From QHXW01 sp963752965 (GTDB lineage Bacteria > Acidobacteriota > Terriglobia > Bryobacterales > Bryobacteraceae): a stretch of DNA of 64,000 nt. The notes under the pieces were generated by a model. It was given only the letters and a program-made list of their open reading frames with translations, did no database searches and had not been told where the DNA came from. This document shows positions 57,061-64,000 of the stretch, one piece after another. A program made the translations under genes and the position numbers. The stretch spans positions 496,001-560,000 of the forward strand of contig CAVWAJ010000016.1 of assembly GCA_963752965.1 (NCBI GenBank), given 5' to 3'. How positions within the stretch are numbered: position 1 is the first letter of the stretch; each line of letters starts with the position of its first letter.

Positions 57061-57495
57061 ATGTTTTTTCGCCGGGCACACACGAAGGAATTGACGTTTG
57101 AAGAGCGGCTGGATAAGGTCCGGCAGGCTGGGTTTACGGTGGAGGCGCGGCCTGGATCACGGCGTGTGCGCATCAGCCGCGCGGGGTGCGCGATCGTGCT
57201 TGATCTCGAAGACGCCTCGCCGAAGGTGGTGGAGCGGCCTGGAGTTGCGATGAACACGGAGATCGGCGCGTTGACTGACGGCGGCTACCAGAAGTTTTTT
57301 CTGACGCCCAGCGGGAAACGCAAGCCGGCACTGGCACGAGATCTCACCGCGCTGCACGATTTCCAGGAGGATTTGCGAGAGGCGCTGGGTGAGACCAGTT
57401 TGTACAACGAATCGCTCGGGACGGTATCGACGTTCTATTTGTATGACCGGGTGAAGGACCGGGATCACGGAGTGGTGAAGAGGGCGTGGGAGTAG
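57061..57495 (+). CDS. Conserved hypothetical protein
   Basis: A 144-residue soluble protein, not recognised. It starts FFRRAHTKELTFEERLDKVR, then has a small alpha-beta segment (AGFTVEARPGSRRVRISRAG) and a helix (LTALHDFQEDLREALGETS), and ends with STFYLYDRVKDRDHGVVKRA. No signal peptide, cofactor motif or metal site is seen. GAGGA stands directly before the ATG with no spacing, which fits a leaderless start better than a normal site. The frame is open a long way upstream, but that stretch is antisense to glpK. Confidence 0.78.
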   Translation: MFFRRAHTKELTFEERLDKVRQAGFTVEARPGSRRVRISRAGCAIVLDLEDASPKVVERPGVAMNTEIGALTDGGYQKFFLTPSGKRKPALARDLTALHDFQEDLREALGETSLYNESLGTVSTFYLYDRVKDRDHGVVKRAWE

Positions 57496-57553
57496 GCTTC
57501 TCGCACCGTGCAGTCCGTTAAGTCAAAACGCCGTACAGAAGCCGACCAATAGC

Positions 57554-58132
57554 GTGAAACTGTCTGTCACAATCATGATAATCGTCGCCACGGTGTTCTA
57601 CCAGTTGGCGCGTGGGCAGAATCAAGACCAGCGAAATAGCGCCGAGATTCCGCCCGTTCTTTTCGAGGTAGTCCAAAAGGATCTCGGTATGGGTTTGCCA
57701 GACGTAAAGAGATGTTTGGAGAGCACAGGCGTACCATTCGAGAAGATGATTCACACCAAGTGGCTGGTGCTAAATCGAACTCAGGAACCCGCATTGCTTG
57801 TGGAGGGACTTGTCCCGTGTCTTGCGGGAAACGACAACGGCACCAAGCTCTTGTACGCTCGGTTTGGCGGCGATTGGCGCAAAGTCTTCGATGGCGTTGG
57901 CGATACGTTGGAACTTGCCCCCACAACGACGAACGGCTGGCATGATATCGTTTTTTGGCAGCACGACAACGCATCCCGTAGTGCCCGACACCTTTGTCGC
58001 TTTGGCGGCACGCATTATAGATGGGTATCGTGTAACTTGGTGCGGTTTAAGGATGAAATCAGTCAGAAGACATTCCGACCTCCACTATACGGGCCTTGCA
58101 CCGAAGAGTTCTTGGAGATGAGGCCGAATTGA
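57554..58132 (+). CDS. Hypothetical secreted protein
   Basis: A 192-residue protein, not recognised. The N-terminus (KLSVTIMIIVATVFYQLARG) is a signal peptide. The mature part includes WLVLNRTQEPALLVEGLVPC, GTKLLYARFGGDWRKVFDGV and a C-terminal stretch with several Cys. The block WRKVFDG...GWHDIVFWQHD resembles periplasmic proteins that report on a load or quantity, but no family is assigned. The start is GTG at 57554, the only in-frame choice before the signal. A neighbouring hypothetical lies 58 bases upstream. Confidence 0.65.
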   Translation: MKLSVTIMIIVATVFYQLARGQNQDQRNSAEIPPVLFEVVQKDLGMGLPDVKRCLESTGVPFEKMIHTKWLVLNRTQEPALLVEGLVPCLAGNDNGTKLLYARFGGDWRKVFDGVGDTLELAPTTTNGWHDIVFWQHDNASRSARHLCRFGGTHYRWVSCNLVRFKDEISQKTFRPPLYGPCTEEFLEMRPN

Positions 58133-58258
58133 CGTTCAACATCCCTGGTCCACAGACTTTTGCACCACTACCCGCAGACGCTAGGCTGGCTAGGATTACA
58201 AATTAGACAGCGTTCCACCTCACGCCAGTTCCTTCTAAAATCAAGCCACGCGAATCTT

Positions 58259-60787
58259 ATGCGCAGAATCTACTCGTTCGCCTATCTGATGTTTTTCGCT
58301 ATGCCACTAGCAGCGGAAGTGCCGTCGTTTCGCACATCCGAACAACTCGATAAGCTCGTCCGCGATACTGCTGGGGCGGCGGTGGAACGTTTCGGCAAAG
58401 GTGGCCTAACCGCCGACAAAATCGCGATCACGGTGATCGATCTGGCCGACGCTCAGAACCCGGCGCGAGGGTCTTATCGCGGCGACGCGCCCACCTACCC
58501 GGCGAGCGTGGTCAAACTCTTCTATCTCGTGGCGGCGCATCACCAGATCGAGACGGGAGCATTGGCGCGGACTCCGGAACTGGAGCGCGCGATGCACGAC
58601 ATGATAGTTGACTCGTCAAACGATGCGACGGCGCACGTGATGGATTTGCTGACGGGGACGACGAGCGGACCGGAGCTCGACGACACTGCGCTGCACGAGT
58701 GGCTGGAGAAGCGGAACCTCATGAACCGCTACTTCGCCTCACTCGGTTACGAGAATATCAACGTCAATCAGAAGACCTGGTGTGAAGGACCGTATGGGCG
58801 CGAGCGGCAGGGGCTGGGCGCCGATTTCGAGAACCGGAACCGGCTCACGACCGACGCCGTCACGCGGCTTTGGTACGAGATTGTCACTGGGCGCGCCGCC
58901 TCACCCGGGGACACGCGCGAGATGCTGAACCTGCTGCATCGCGACCCGTGGGTGAAATCGGAAGACCCCGACGACCAGGCGACCGCTTACTCGGGAAAAT
59001 CGCTGCCGCCGGGTTCGCAGTACTACTCGAAGGCCGGCTGGACATCGGAGACGCGGCATGACACCGGGTACATTCGCCTGCCTAACGGCGCGGAGTACAT
59101 CCTAGCAGTGTTCACGGTCGGCAACAGCAAGCAAGCGGACATCATTCCGTTCGTGTCTCAACTGGTGGCGCAGGAGTTTTCGAAGGCCGCGCCAAAGGCG
59201 GAGCTGGCGCTGATCAACGGGCGCGTCTGGACAGGAAATCCCACGCAACCTTGGGCGGAGGCGGTGGCGGCGAGGGGCGAGCGGATCATCGCAGTGGGGG
59301 CGAATGCGGAGATTCAGAAGCTGGTTTCGAGCGGCACGCGTGTGATCGATCTTCAGGGCAAGCTCGCGCTTCCGGGCTTCATCGATGACCACACGCACTT
59401 CATGTACGGCGGCTTCCAGTTGCTCTCGGTCGACTTGCGCGATGCCCGCACCCAGGCGGAGTTCGCGCGCAGAATCAGCGAGCAGGCGCGGAAGCTTGGC
59501 GCGGGACACTGGATCACAGGCGGCAACTGGGATCACGAGCTGTGGCCAGGCGCGCCGCTGCCCACGCGAGAGCTGATCGATGGGGTGACCGGGCAGAATC
59601 CTGTTTTTGTCTCGCGGCTCGACGGACACATGGGCCTGGCAAATTCGGTGGCCTTGCGCCTGGCGGGCATCACGCGGGAAACGCACGATCCACCCGGAGG
59701 AACGATCGTGCGCGATCCCAAAAGCGGCGAACCGACGGGCGTGCTGAAAGACGCGGCACAAGGTCTGATCGAAGCAGTCATGCCAAAGCCGAGCGGCGCC
59801 GAGTATGACGAGGCCTTGCGGGCAGCGCTGGCGGAGGCGGCGCGCGTGGGCGTCACTTCCATTCAGGACATCACGCTGTGGGATCACTACGAGGTCTACA
59901 AACGCTTCCGCGATACGGGGCGGCTGACGGTCCACATTTACGCGAGGACACCGATGAGCCAGTGGAAACGGCAGGCAGAACTCGTGGGGCGTCAAAGCCC
60001 TGGCGATTCCTGGCTGCGCCTCGGTGGCCTCAAAGCGTTCATGGACGGTTCGCTCGGCTCGACGACGGCTCTGTTTTTCGACGTTTTCAATGACTCGCCC
60101 AACACGGCGGGACTGATGGCAAGCGACAACCTGCCTGAGGGCAAGCTGGAAAAAGACATTCGCGATGCCGACAGAGCCGGGCTGCAATGTTCGGTGCACG
60201 CGATCGGCGACAAGGCGAACCATTTGCTCCTGAATTATTTCGAGCAGGTGGAGAAGGACAACGGCCCGCGCGACCGGCGACTCCGCATCGAACACGCGCA
60301 GCACCTGCTGGCAGCGGACATTCCGCGATTCGCACAACTCGGTGTGATCGCCTCCATGCAGCCGAGCCACGCGATCGACGACGGCCGGTGGGCGGAAAAA
60401 CGCATCGGTCCGGTGCGTATCAAGACAACCTATGCGTTTCGTTCGCTGCTTGATTCCGGCGCAAAGCTAGCGTTTGGGACCGACTGGCCGGTGGCGCCGC
60501 TGAATCCGCTTCTCGGCATCTACGCCGCCGTAACGCGGGAGACTAACGACGGCAAGAACCCGCGCGGCTGGGTGCCGGAGCAGAAGATCACAGTCGAAGA
60601 GGCGGTGCGCGCTTACACCACAACCTCGGCCTGCGCTGAATTTGGAGAACGCGAGAAGGGCACGCTGGAACCCGGCAAGCTAGCGGATATCGTGGTGCTC
60701 TCACAAGACATTTTTCGGATCGATGCGGAGGAGATTCCGAAGACCAAGGTGGAGCACACAATCGTGGGAGGAAGATTGGTCCACTAA
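58259..60787 (+). CDS. Fusion of beta-lactamase-type serine hydrolase and YtcJ-like amidohydrolase, exported
   Basis: An 842-residue protein in one uninterrupted frame. Signal peptide (FAYLMFFAMPLAAEVPS) first. Residues 30-320 look like a class A beta-lactamase/D,D-peptidase fold: YPASVVKLFYLVAAH has the catalytic SxxK, VDSSNDATAH is the SxN-type box, and YYSKAGWTSE is the KTG-type box (KAG). From about 325 a metal-dependent amidohydrolase begins (ALINGRVWTGNPTQPWAEA; FIDDHTHFMYGG; MQPSHAIDD; FGTDWPVAPLNPL). I know of no standard family with both. It may cut and then deacylate an amide, but the substrate is unknown. ATG 58259 is used; the 33 codons upstream lack homology. Confidence 0.85.
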   Translation: MRRIYSFAYLMFFAMPLAAEVPSFRTSEQLDKLVRDTAGAAVERFGKGGLTADKIAITVIDLADAQNPARGSYRGDAPTYPASVVKLFYLVAAHHQIETGALARTPELERAMHDMIVDSSNDATAHVMDLLTGTTSGPELDDTALHEWLEKRNLMNRYFASLGYENINVNQKTWCEGPYGRERQGLGADFENRNRLTTDAVTRLWYEIVTGRAASPGDTREMLNLLHRDPWVKSEDPDDQATAYSGKSLPPGSQYYSKAGWTSETRHDTGYIRLPNGAEYILAVFTVGNSKQADIIPFVSQLVAQEFSKAAPKAELALINGRVWTGNPTQPWAEAVAARGERIIAVGANAEIQKLVSSGTRVIDLQGKLALPGFIDDHTHFMYGGFQLLSVDLRDARTQAEFARRISEQARKLGAGHWITGGNWDHELWPGAPLPTRELIDGVTGQNPVFVSRLDGHMGLANSVALRLAGITRETHDPPGGTIVRDPKSGEPTGVLKDAAQGLIEAVMPKPSGAEYDEALRAALAEAARVGVTSIQDITLWDHYEVYKRFRDTGRLTVHIYARTPMSQWKRQAELVGRQSPGDSWLRLGGLKAFMDGSLGSTTALFFDVFNDSPNTAGLMASDNLPEGKLEKDIRDADRAGLQCSVHAIGDKANHLLLNYFEQVEKDNGPRDRRLRIEHAQHLLAADIPRFAQLGVIASMQPSHAIDDGRWAEKRIGPVRIKTTYAFRSLLDSGAKLAFGTDWPVAPLNPLLGIYAAVTRETNDGKNPRGWVPEQKITVEEAVRAYTTTSACAEFGEREKGTLEPGKLADIVVLSQDIFRIDAEEIPKTKVEHTIVGGRLVH

Positions 60788-60791
60788 GTAC

Positions 60792-60820
60792 TTTACTTTT
60801 CCCTTTTGTTCGCCCACAAT
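60792..60820 (+). promoter_or_regulatory. Candidate lexA promoter, leaderless
   Basis: TTTACT (60792-60797) and CACAAT (60815-60820) are a four-of-six match each to the -35 and -10 boxes with an exact 17-base spacer. The predicted start of transcription, about seven bases on, falls at the lexA ATG (60827), and no ribosome binding site precedes it. No classical LexA box is seen. Confidence 0.4.
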
Positions 60821-60826
60821 ACTTGC

Positions 60827-61444
60827 ATGGCACTCACCAAGCGGCAGAAGCAGGCGATGGACTTTATCGCTCGGTTTGTCGATGAGAACGGCTATAGCCC
60901 GAGCTACGAAGAGATAGCGCAAGGACTGAACCTGGCGTCGCTGGCTACGGTTCACAAACACATTCTGGCTCTGGAAGCCAAGAACTATCTCAAGCGCGGG
61001 TTCAATCGCAGCCGTTCGCTCGATCTAGGTCCGAAATATGTGCAGGAACACCGGCGGCAGCGGGAGATGGAGATTCCGTTATTGGGCAGAATCGCGGCAG
61101 GCAGGCCGGTGGAAGCGGTAGAGCAGCGCGCGACCCTTAGTTTTGCGGACTTCGCCGGACACCGCGACACCTACGCGCTCGAAGTGCGTGGGGATTCCAT
61201 GATTGAAGACCACATCTGCGATGGAGACATGATCCTGGTGGAGCGCACGACAGAGGTGCGCGACGGTGAGATTGTCGTGGCACTGGTTTCCGGGGCGGAA
61301 ACGACGCTTAAGCGCATCTATCGGGAACCGGGCGGGCGCGTGCGCTTGCAACCGGCGAATGCGTCGCTACAACCGATTTACGTGCAGGCGTCCGAACTAC
61401 AGATACAGGGACGACTTCTGGCCGTCCTCCGCAAGTACAAGTAA
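60827..61444 (+). CDS. lexA: LexA repressor of the SOS response
   Basis: A 205-residue LexA. The N-terminal winged helix-turn-helix (LTKRQKQAMDFIARFVDENG, YSPSYEEIAQGLNLASLATV) binds DNA. The C-terminal protease has the cleavage site Ala91-Gly92 in GRIAAGRPVEA, the catalytic Ser124 in VRGDSMIEDHICDGD, and Lys162 in TTLKRIYRE. It represses DNA repair genes until RecA filaments trigger self-cleavage. The ATG at 60827 matches homologues. No recA or imuB is linked here. Confidence 0.95.
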   Translation: MALTKRQKQAMDFIARFVDENGYSPSYEEIAQGLNLASLATVHKHILALEAKNYLKRGFNRSRSLDLGPKYVQEHRRQREMEIPLLGRIAAGRPVEAVEQRATLSFADFAGHRDTYALEVRGDSMIEDHICDGDMILVERTTEVRDGEIVVALVSGAETTLKRIYREPGGRVRLQPANASLQPIYVQASELQIQGRLLAVLRKYK

Positions 61445-61478
61445 GTTGTAGTCAACCGCGCCTTGGGGCAGCAACGGT

Positions 61479-61775
61479 TTACGCGACGGCGCTCGCCGCG
61501 TGATTGTTGCGAATCTCGTTCTCGGCTCGCAGCCAGTCTTCTTCCGGCGATCCACCGATGAAACCTCGCGATTCCCAGTACGAGTATGCAAGGCGAGCGA
61601 CGGCGTCGCGGTCAACGGCCGGTTCTTGTGTAACAGCGAGTTCGGCAGCCGAGACGGATGTTCCGTTAGCCGGAGATTCAGTACGCTTGGCACGCGGTGA
61701 GCGACGTTTTGCAGAGCTTGCAGAGGCGGCAGCACCGGTGGGATCGGAGTAAATTGCGTGATGCTTTTTGGGCAT
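61479..61775 (-). CDS. DUF2934 domain protein
   Basis: A 98-residue protein. The C-terminal 40 residues (VARLAYSYWESRGFIGGSPE, then EDWLRAENEIRN) are the DUF2934 motif; the first part is low-complexity and basic (SAKRRSPRAKRTESP). DUF2934 proteins are common in Acidobacteriota and Proteobacteria and have no known role. The ATG at 61775 is chosen because the upstream codons lack the motif; GTGGGGGGAAA lies before it. Confidence 0.83.
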   Translation of the reverse strand: MPKKHHAIYSDPTGAAASASSAKRRSPRAKRTESPANGTSVSAAELAVTQEPAVDRDAVARLAYSYWESRGFIGGSPEEDWLRAENEIRNNHAASAVA

Positions 61776-61910
61776 TAAAATTTCCCCCCACTTGGTTTCA
61801 CGGTCTATTTTATCAAAGCCCGCGCGCGCCGTCTGCAAAAAACGTTTTTATCCGCACGATAACCTCCAGGAACCTCTGTTATGGAGGGTGGTATAGGTCC
61901 GGAATAGGTC

Positions 61911-62372
61911 TTATGCGGCCGGCGCGAAGGGTTGTTCGGCGCCCTTCAACTCCCAAGCAAGATGGTTGAGATAAAACAGTAGTAAGGGCTCGGGATACGA
62001 GCCGCGGAATTTCTCGAAGGTGCGCTGGGCCCAGCCTTCCGTCAAATATTGGCTGGCGTTCAGATCTTTCTCGAAGAATCCGTTCTGGTTAGGAATACTC
62101 AGAAAGTCGAGCACAGCCGCAATCAGGTCCAGATGCGAGACGAGCACCGCCTGGGCGAAGTCTTTGGCGAATTCTTCATCGCCTTCGTTGATCCTTGCCC
62201 AGAGCCGGGGGGCGGCCTTGCGCAGGTGTTCGGTGTTGAGTTTGACCATATGCGCCCGGGTCTTCAAGGGATCGAAAAGCTGATACGTTCTTAGCTTGCC
62301 CATGGAAATACCTCGCACCAGTTGGGCAAATCCGTCCTCTCCGAGCTTCTGATAGACCTCGTAAAGCTGCAT
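61911..62372 (-). CDS. Hypothetical protein
   Basis: A 153-residue, mostly helical, soluble protein that I do not recognise. It starts MQLYEVYQKLGEDGFAQLVR and has a long middle helix (RLWARINEGDEEFAKDFAQA). SHLDLIAAVLDFLSIPNQNG and LTEGWAQRTFEKFRGSYPEP follow. No catalytic or binding motif is seen. It is divergent from purA, 61 bases away. The ATG at 62372 is preferred; seven more codons upstream look non-coding. Confidence 0.72.
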   Translation of the reverse strand: MQLYEVYQKLGEDGFAQLVRGISMGKLRTYQLFDPLKTRAHMVKLNTEHLRKAAPRLWARINEGDEEFAKDFAQAVLVSHLDLIAAVLDFLSIPNQNGFFEKDLNASQYLTEGWAQRTFEKFRGSYPEPLLLFYLNHLAWELKGAEQPFAPAA

Positions 62373-62433
62373 GATCGCAGCGTAACACAGCACGGCGCGG
62401 GCGCCATCGCGCTACAATGATCGGGTTTGAGTC

Positions 62434-63720
62434 ATGAGCAATATTATTATTCTTGGCGCGCAGTGGGGAGACGAAGGCAAGGGGAAGATCGTCGATTTGT
62501 TTTGCGATCGTTTCGACATTGTGGCGCGTTATCAGGGCGGCCATAATGCCGGCCACACGGTGCAGATCGGCCCGAAGAAATTCGTTCTGAAACTGATTCC
62601 CTCCGGGATTCTCCACGCGGGGAAGCGCGCGGTCATCGGCAACGGCCTGGTGATTGATCCGGCCGCGCTGCTGAGCGAGATGCAATCGCTCGAGGAGGCG
62701 GGCATCAACGTGGCGGCGCAGCTTTCCATCAGCAACCGCGCCCATGTTTTGTTTCCGCATCACCGCACCATGGAGCGGATGCTGAACGCGATCGGCACGA
62801 CTTCGCGAGGCATCGGCCCGTGCTACGAAGACAAAGCCGGCCGGCGCGGGCTCCGTGTGGCCGACCTGCTGGACAGAGAACGTTTCGGCGCGCAGTTCGC
62901 GGCGGTGGCGGCGGAGAAAGAGACCGTAGCCCGCGCCTTCGGCATTGCCGAAGAACTCGACCTCGCGCGCATCCGCACCGAGTATGAAGGGTTCGCGGAA
63001 CGGCTCCGTCCCATGGTGTGCGACACGGCGCGCCTATTGAATGAGGCCATCAACGCCGGTAAGAGCGTGATGTTCGAAGGCGCGCAGGCGACCATGCTCG
63101 ATTTAGACCATGGCACGTATCCCTTCGTTACCTCATCGAGCGCCTCGGCCGGCGGCGCCTGCACAGGGACCGGCGTTCCGCCCACGCGCATCCACGCCAT
63201 CGTCGGCGTGGCGAAAGCCTATACTACCCGCGTAGGCGGCGGCCCGTTCCCCACGGAGGCCCTGGATGCCACGGGCGACCAGATCCGGAAACGGGGCAAC
63301 GAGTTCGGCTCCGTAACGGGCCGTCCACGCCGCTGCGGCTGGTTCGATATTCCGCAAGTCCGCTATTCGGCCATGCTGAATGGGCTCGATTCTCTCGTGG
63401 TTACCAAGCTCGACGTCATGGATGAACTGGAAAAGATCCCGGTCTGCGTGGCTTACCGTTCCGGGCGCCGCGAGGTGACCGAGGTGCCCGCAACCGCCTC
63501 CGCTCTCGAAGCCATCGAGCCGGTTTTTGAATGTCTTCCCGGATGGCGCACGTCCACTGCGGGCATCTCAAACTACGAAGACCTGCCGCAGCAGGCTCGG
63601 GATTACGTGTCGTACCTGGAGAAGCGCACGGGCGTAGAGATCGGCTGCATCTCGACCGGACCCGAGCGGAACCAGACGATTGTCCGGCGCGAATCGCGGT
63701 TTGCGAAGCTGTTCGCGTAG
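62434..63720 (+). CDS. purA: Adenylosuccinate synthase
   Basis: A 428-residue enzyme that joins aspartate to IMP using GTP, on the way to AMP. GAQWGDEGKGKIVDLFCDRF holds the P-loop and catalytic Asp, GGHNAGHTVQIG the IMP/GTP loop, and TTSRGIGPCYEDKAGRRG a conserved block; GVAKAYTTRVGGGPFPTE and EIGCISTGPERNQTI close the domain. TACAAT at 62413 may be its -10 box. Right next to it on the right is a HicA-type gene. Confidence 0.95.
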   Translation: MSNIIILGAQWGDEGKGKIVDLFCDRFDIVARYQGGHNAGHTVQIGPKKFVLKLIPSGILHAGKRAVIGNGLVIDPAALLSEMQSLEEAGINVAAQLSISNRAHVLFPHHRTMERMLNAIGTTSRGIGPCYEDKAGRRGLRVADLLDRERFGAQFAAVAAEKETVARAFGIAEELDLARIRTEYEGFAERLRPMVCDTARLLNEAINAGKSVMFEGAQATMLDLDHGTYPFVTSSSASAGGACTGTGVPPTRIHAIVGVAKAYTTRVGGGPFPTEALDATGDQIRKRGNEFGSVTGRPRRCGWFDIPQVRYSAMLNGLDSLVVTKLDVMDELEKIPVCVAYRSGRREVTEVPATASALEAIEPVFECLPGWRTSTAGISNYEDLPQQARDYVSYLEKRTGVEIGCISTGPERNQTIVRRESRFAKLFA

Positions 63721-63750
63721 ACCGCACTCCCCTGTGCGCATAATCAACTT

Positions 63751-64000
63751 GTGACGGAGTCGGTTCTACTAAGAGTGCTCCGAGGATCGTCCGATCGGAA
63801 CATCCGCTTCGGCGAACTACGCACTCTCCTTTTGCGGCTTGGATTCGAGGAGCGTGTCAAGGGCAGCCACCACATATTCACTCGTGAGGGTGTCGTCGAG
63901 ATTCTTAATCTCCAGCCGAAGGACTCGTTGGCGAAACCCTACCAGGTTAGACAAGTACGTAAAATTCTGGTTCAGTATAAACTGACAGAAGGGGCTGAAT
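63751..64000 (+). CDS. HicA-type toxin-like protein, 3' partial
   Basis: The frame opens with GTG at 63751 and runs to the window edge without a stop, giving 83 residues. FGELRTLLLRLGFEERVKGS, then HHIFTREGVVEILNLQP, is the HicA/YcfA pattern (double-stranded RNA-binding fold with the catalytic His in GSHHIF). HicA toxins cut mRNA and are held in check by HicB, which would lie just beyond the edge. It is 30 bases after purA. The start and length are uncertain because the end is cut off. Confidence 0.75.
   Translation, partial: MTESVLLRVLRGSSDRNIRFGELRTLLLRLGFEERVKGSHHIFTREGVVEILNLQPKDSLAKPYQVRQVRKILVQYKLTEGAE

Noticed and set aside
60788..60826. LexA operator before lexA
   Set aside because: Only a single GTTCGC half-site is present; no palindrome or direct repeat matching known LexA boxes.

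Overview
The window is about 64 kb of high-GC (roughly 60%), gene-dense bacterial chromosome with no intergenic gap above 300 bases. It most likely comes from an Acidobacteriota genome of the Solibacter/Bryobacterales kind. The support is a secreted protein ending in the C-terminal domain known as the Solibacter uncharacterised domain (TIGR03437 type), a CRTAC1-like FG-GAP/ASPIC protein, a DUF2934 protein, hopanoid genes (hpnI, hpnJ) and many secreted proteins of unknown function. This placement is inferred from gene content; there is no rRNA in the window.

Layout. 1-10.6 kb: FG-GAP protein (cut by the left edge), small secreted protein, MATE exporter, a Pat-like ADP-forming acyl-CoA synthetase/GNAT fusion, cydAB oxidase, a STAS protein followed by an MlaD/MCE protein, and a small membrane protein. 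10.6-15.8 kb: DUF72, then divergent ku and ligD (bacterial NHEJ); ligD is split by a run of ten A that sits exactly where a -1 shift would restore a full PE-Lig-Pol protein; then a zinc/CDF exporter. 15.8-25.1 kb: thrC-tldD-pmbA operon, lytic transglycosylase, pterin dehydratase, PilZ, ThyX-like protein divergent from dut, and a phosphodiesterase-like lipoprotein. 25.1-32.6 kb: RND efflux pair, tRNA-Ala(CGC), small basic protein, tatC-tatB and hpt.

32.7-37.8 kb holds the most notable element: a compact five-gene type III-A CRISPR effector operon (csm1/cas10, csm2, csm3, csm4, csm5) between housekeeping genes. I see no CRISPR array, cas1, cas2, cas6 or CARF effector in the window. The Cas10 starts directly at the first Palm domain: it lacks the HD nuclease and the zinc ribbon, but keeps the GGDD cyclase motif. 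Csm3 keeps the Asp expected to cut target RNA. This looks like an orphan interference module that needs guides and effectors in trans, or one that has been repurposed.

37.8-49.3 kb: msrA, UBP-type zinc finger, degenerate GGDEF protein, purM-purN, a glucuronokinase-like GHMP kinase with dtd, a second small basic protein, acpS, CDP-alcohol phosphatidyltransferase with greA, adk, and three hypothetical proteins. 49.3-53.4 kb: hopanoid head-group genes hpnJ and hpnI with two small SMR-type membrane proteins between them (a possible ArnEF-like flippase pair) and a LolA-like protein. 53.5-64 kb: TIGR03118/TIGR03437 protein, glpK, hypotheticals, a serine hydrolase-amidohydrolase fusion, lexA, DUF2934, purA, and a HicA toxin cut by the right edge. 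Several divergent gene pairs have almost no space between start codons, and some have a -10 element so close to the ATG that leaderless mRNAs are likely.
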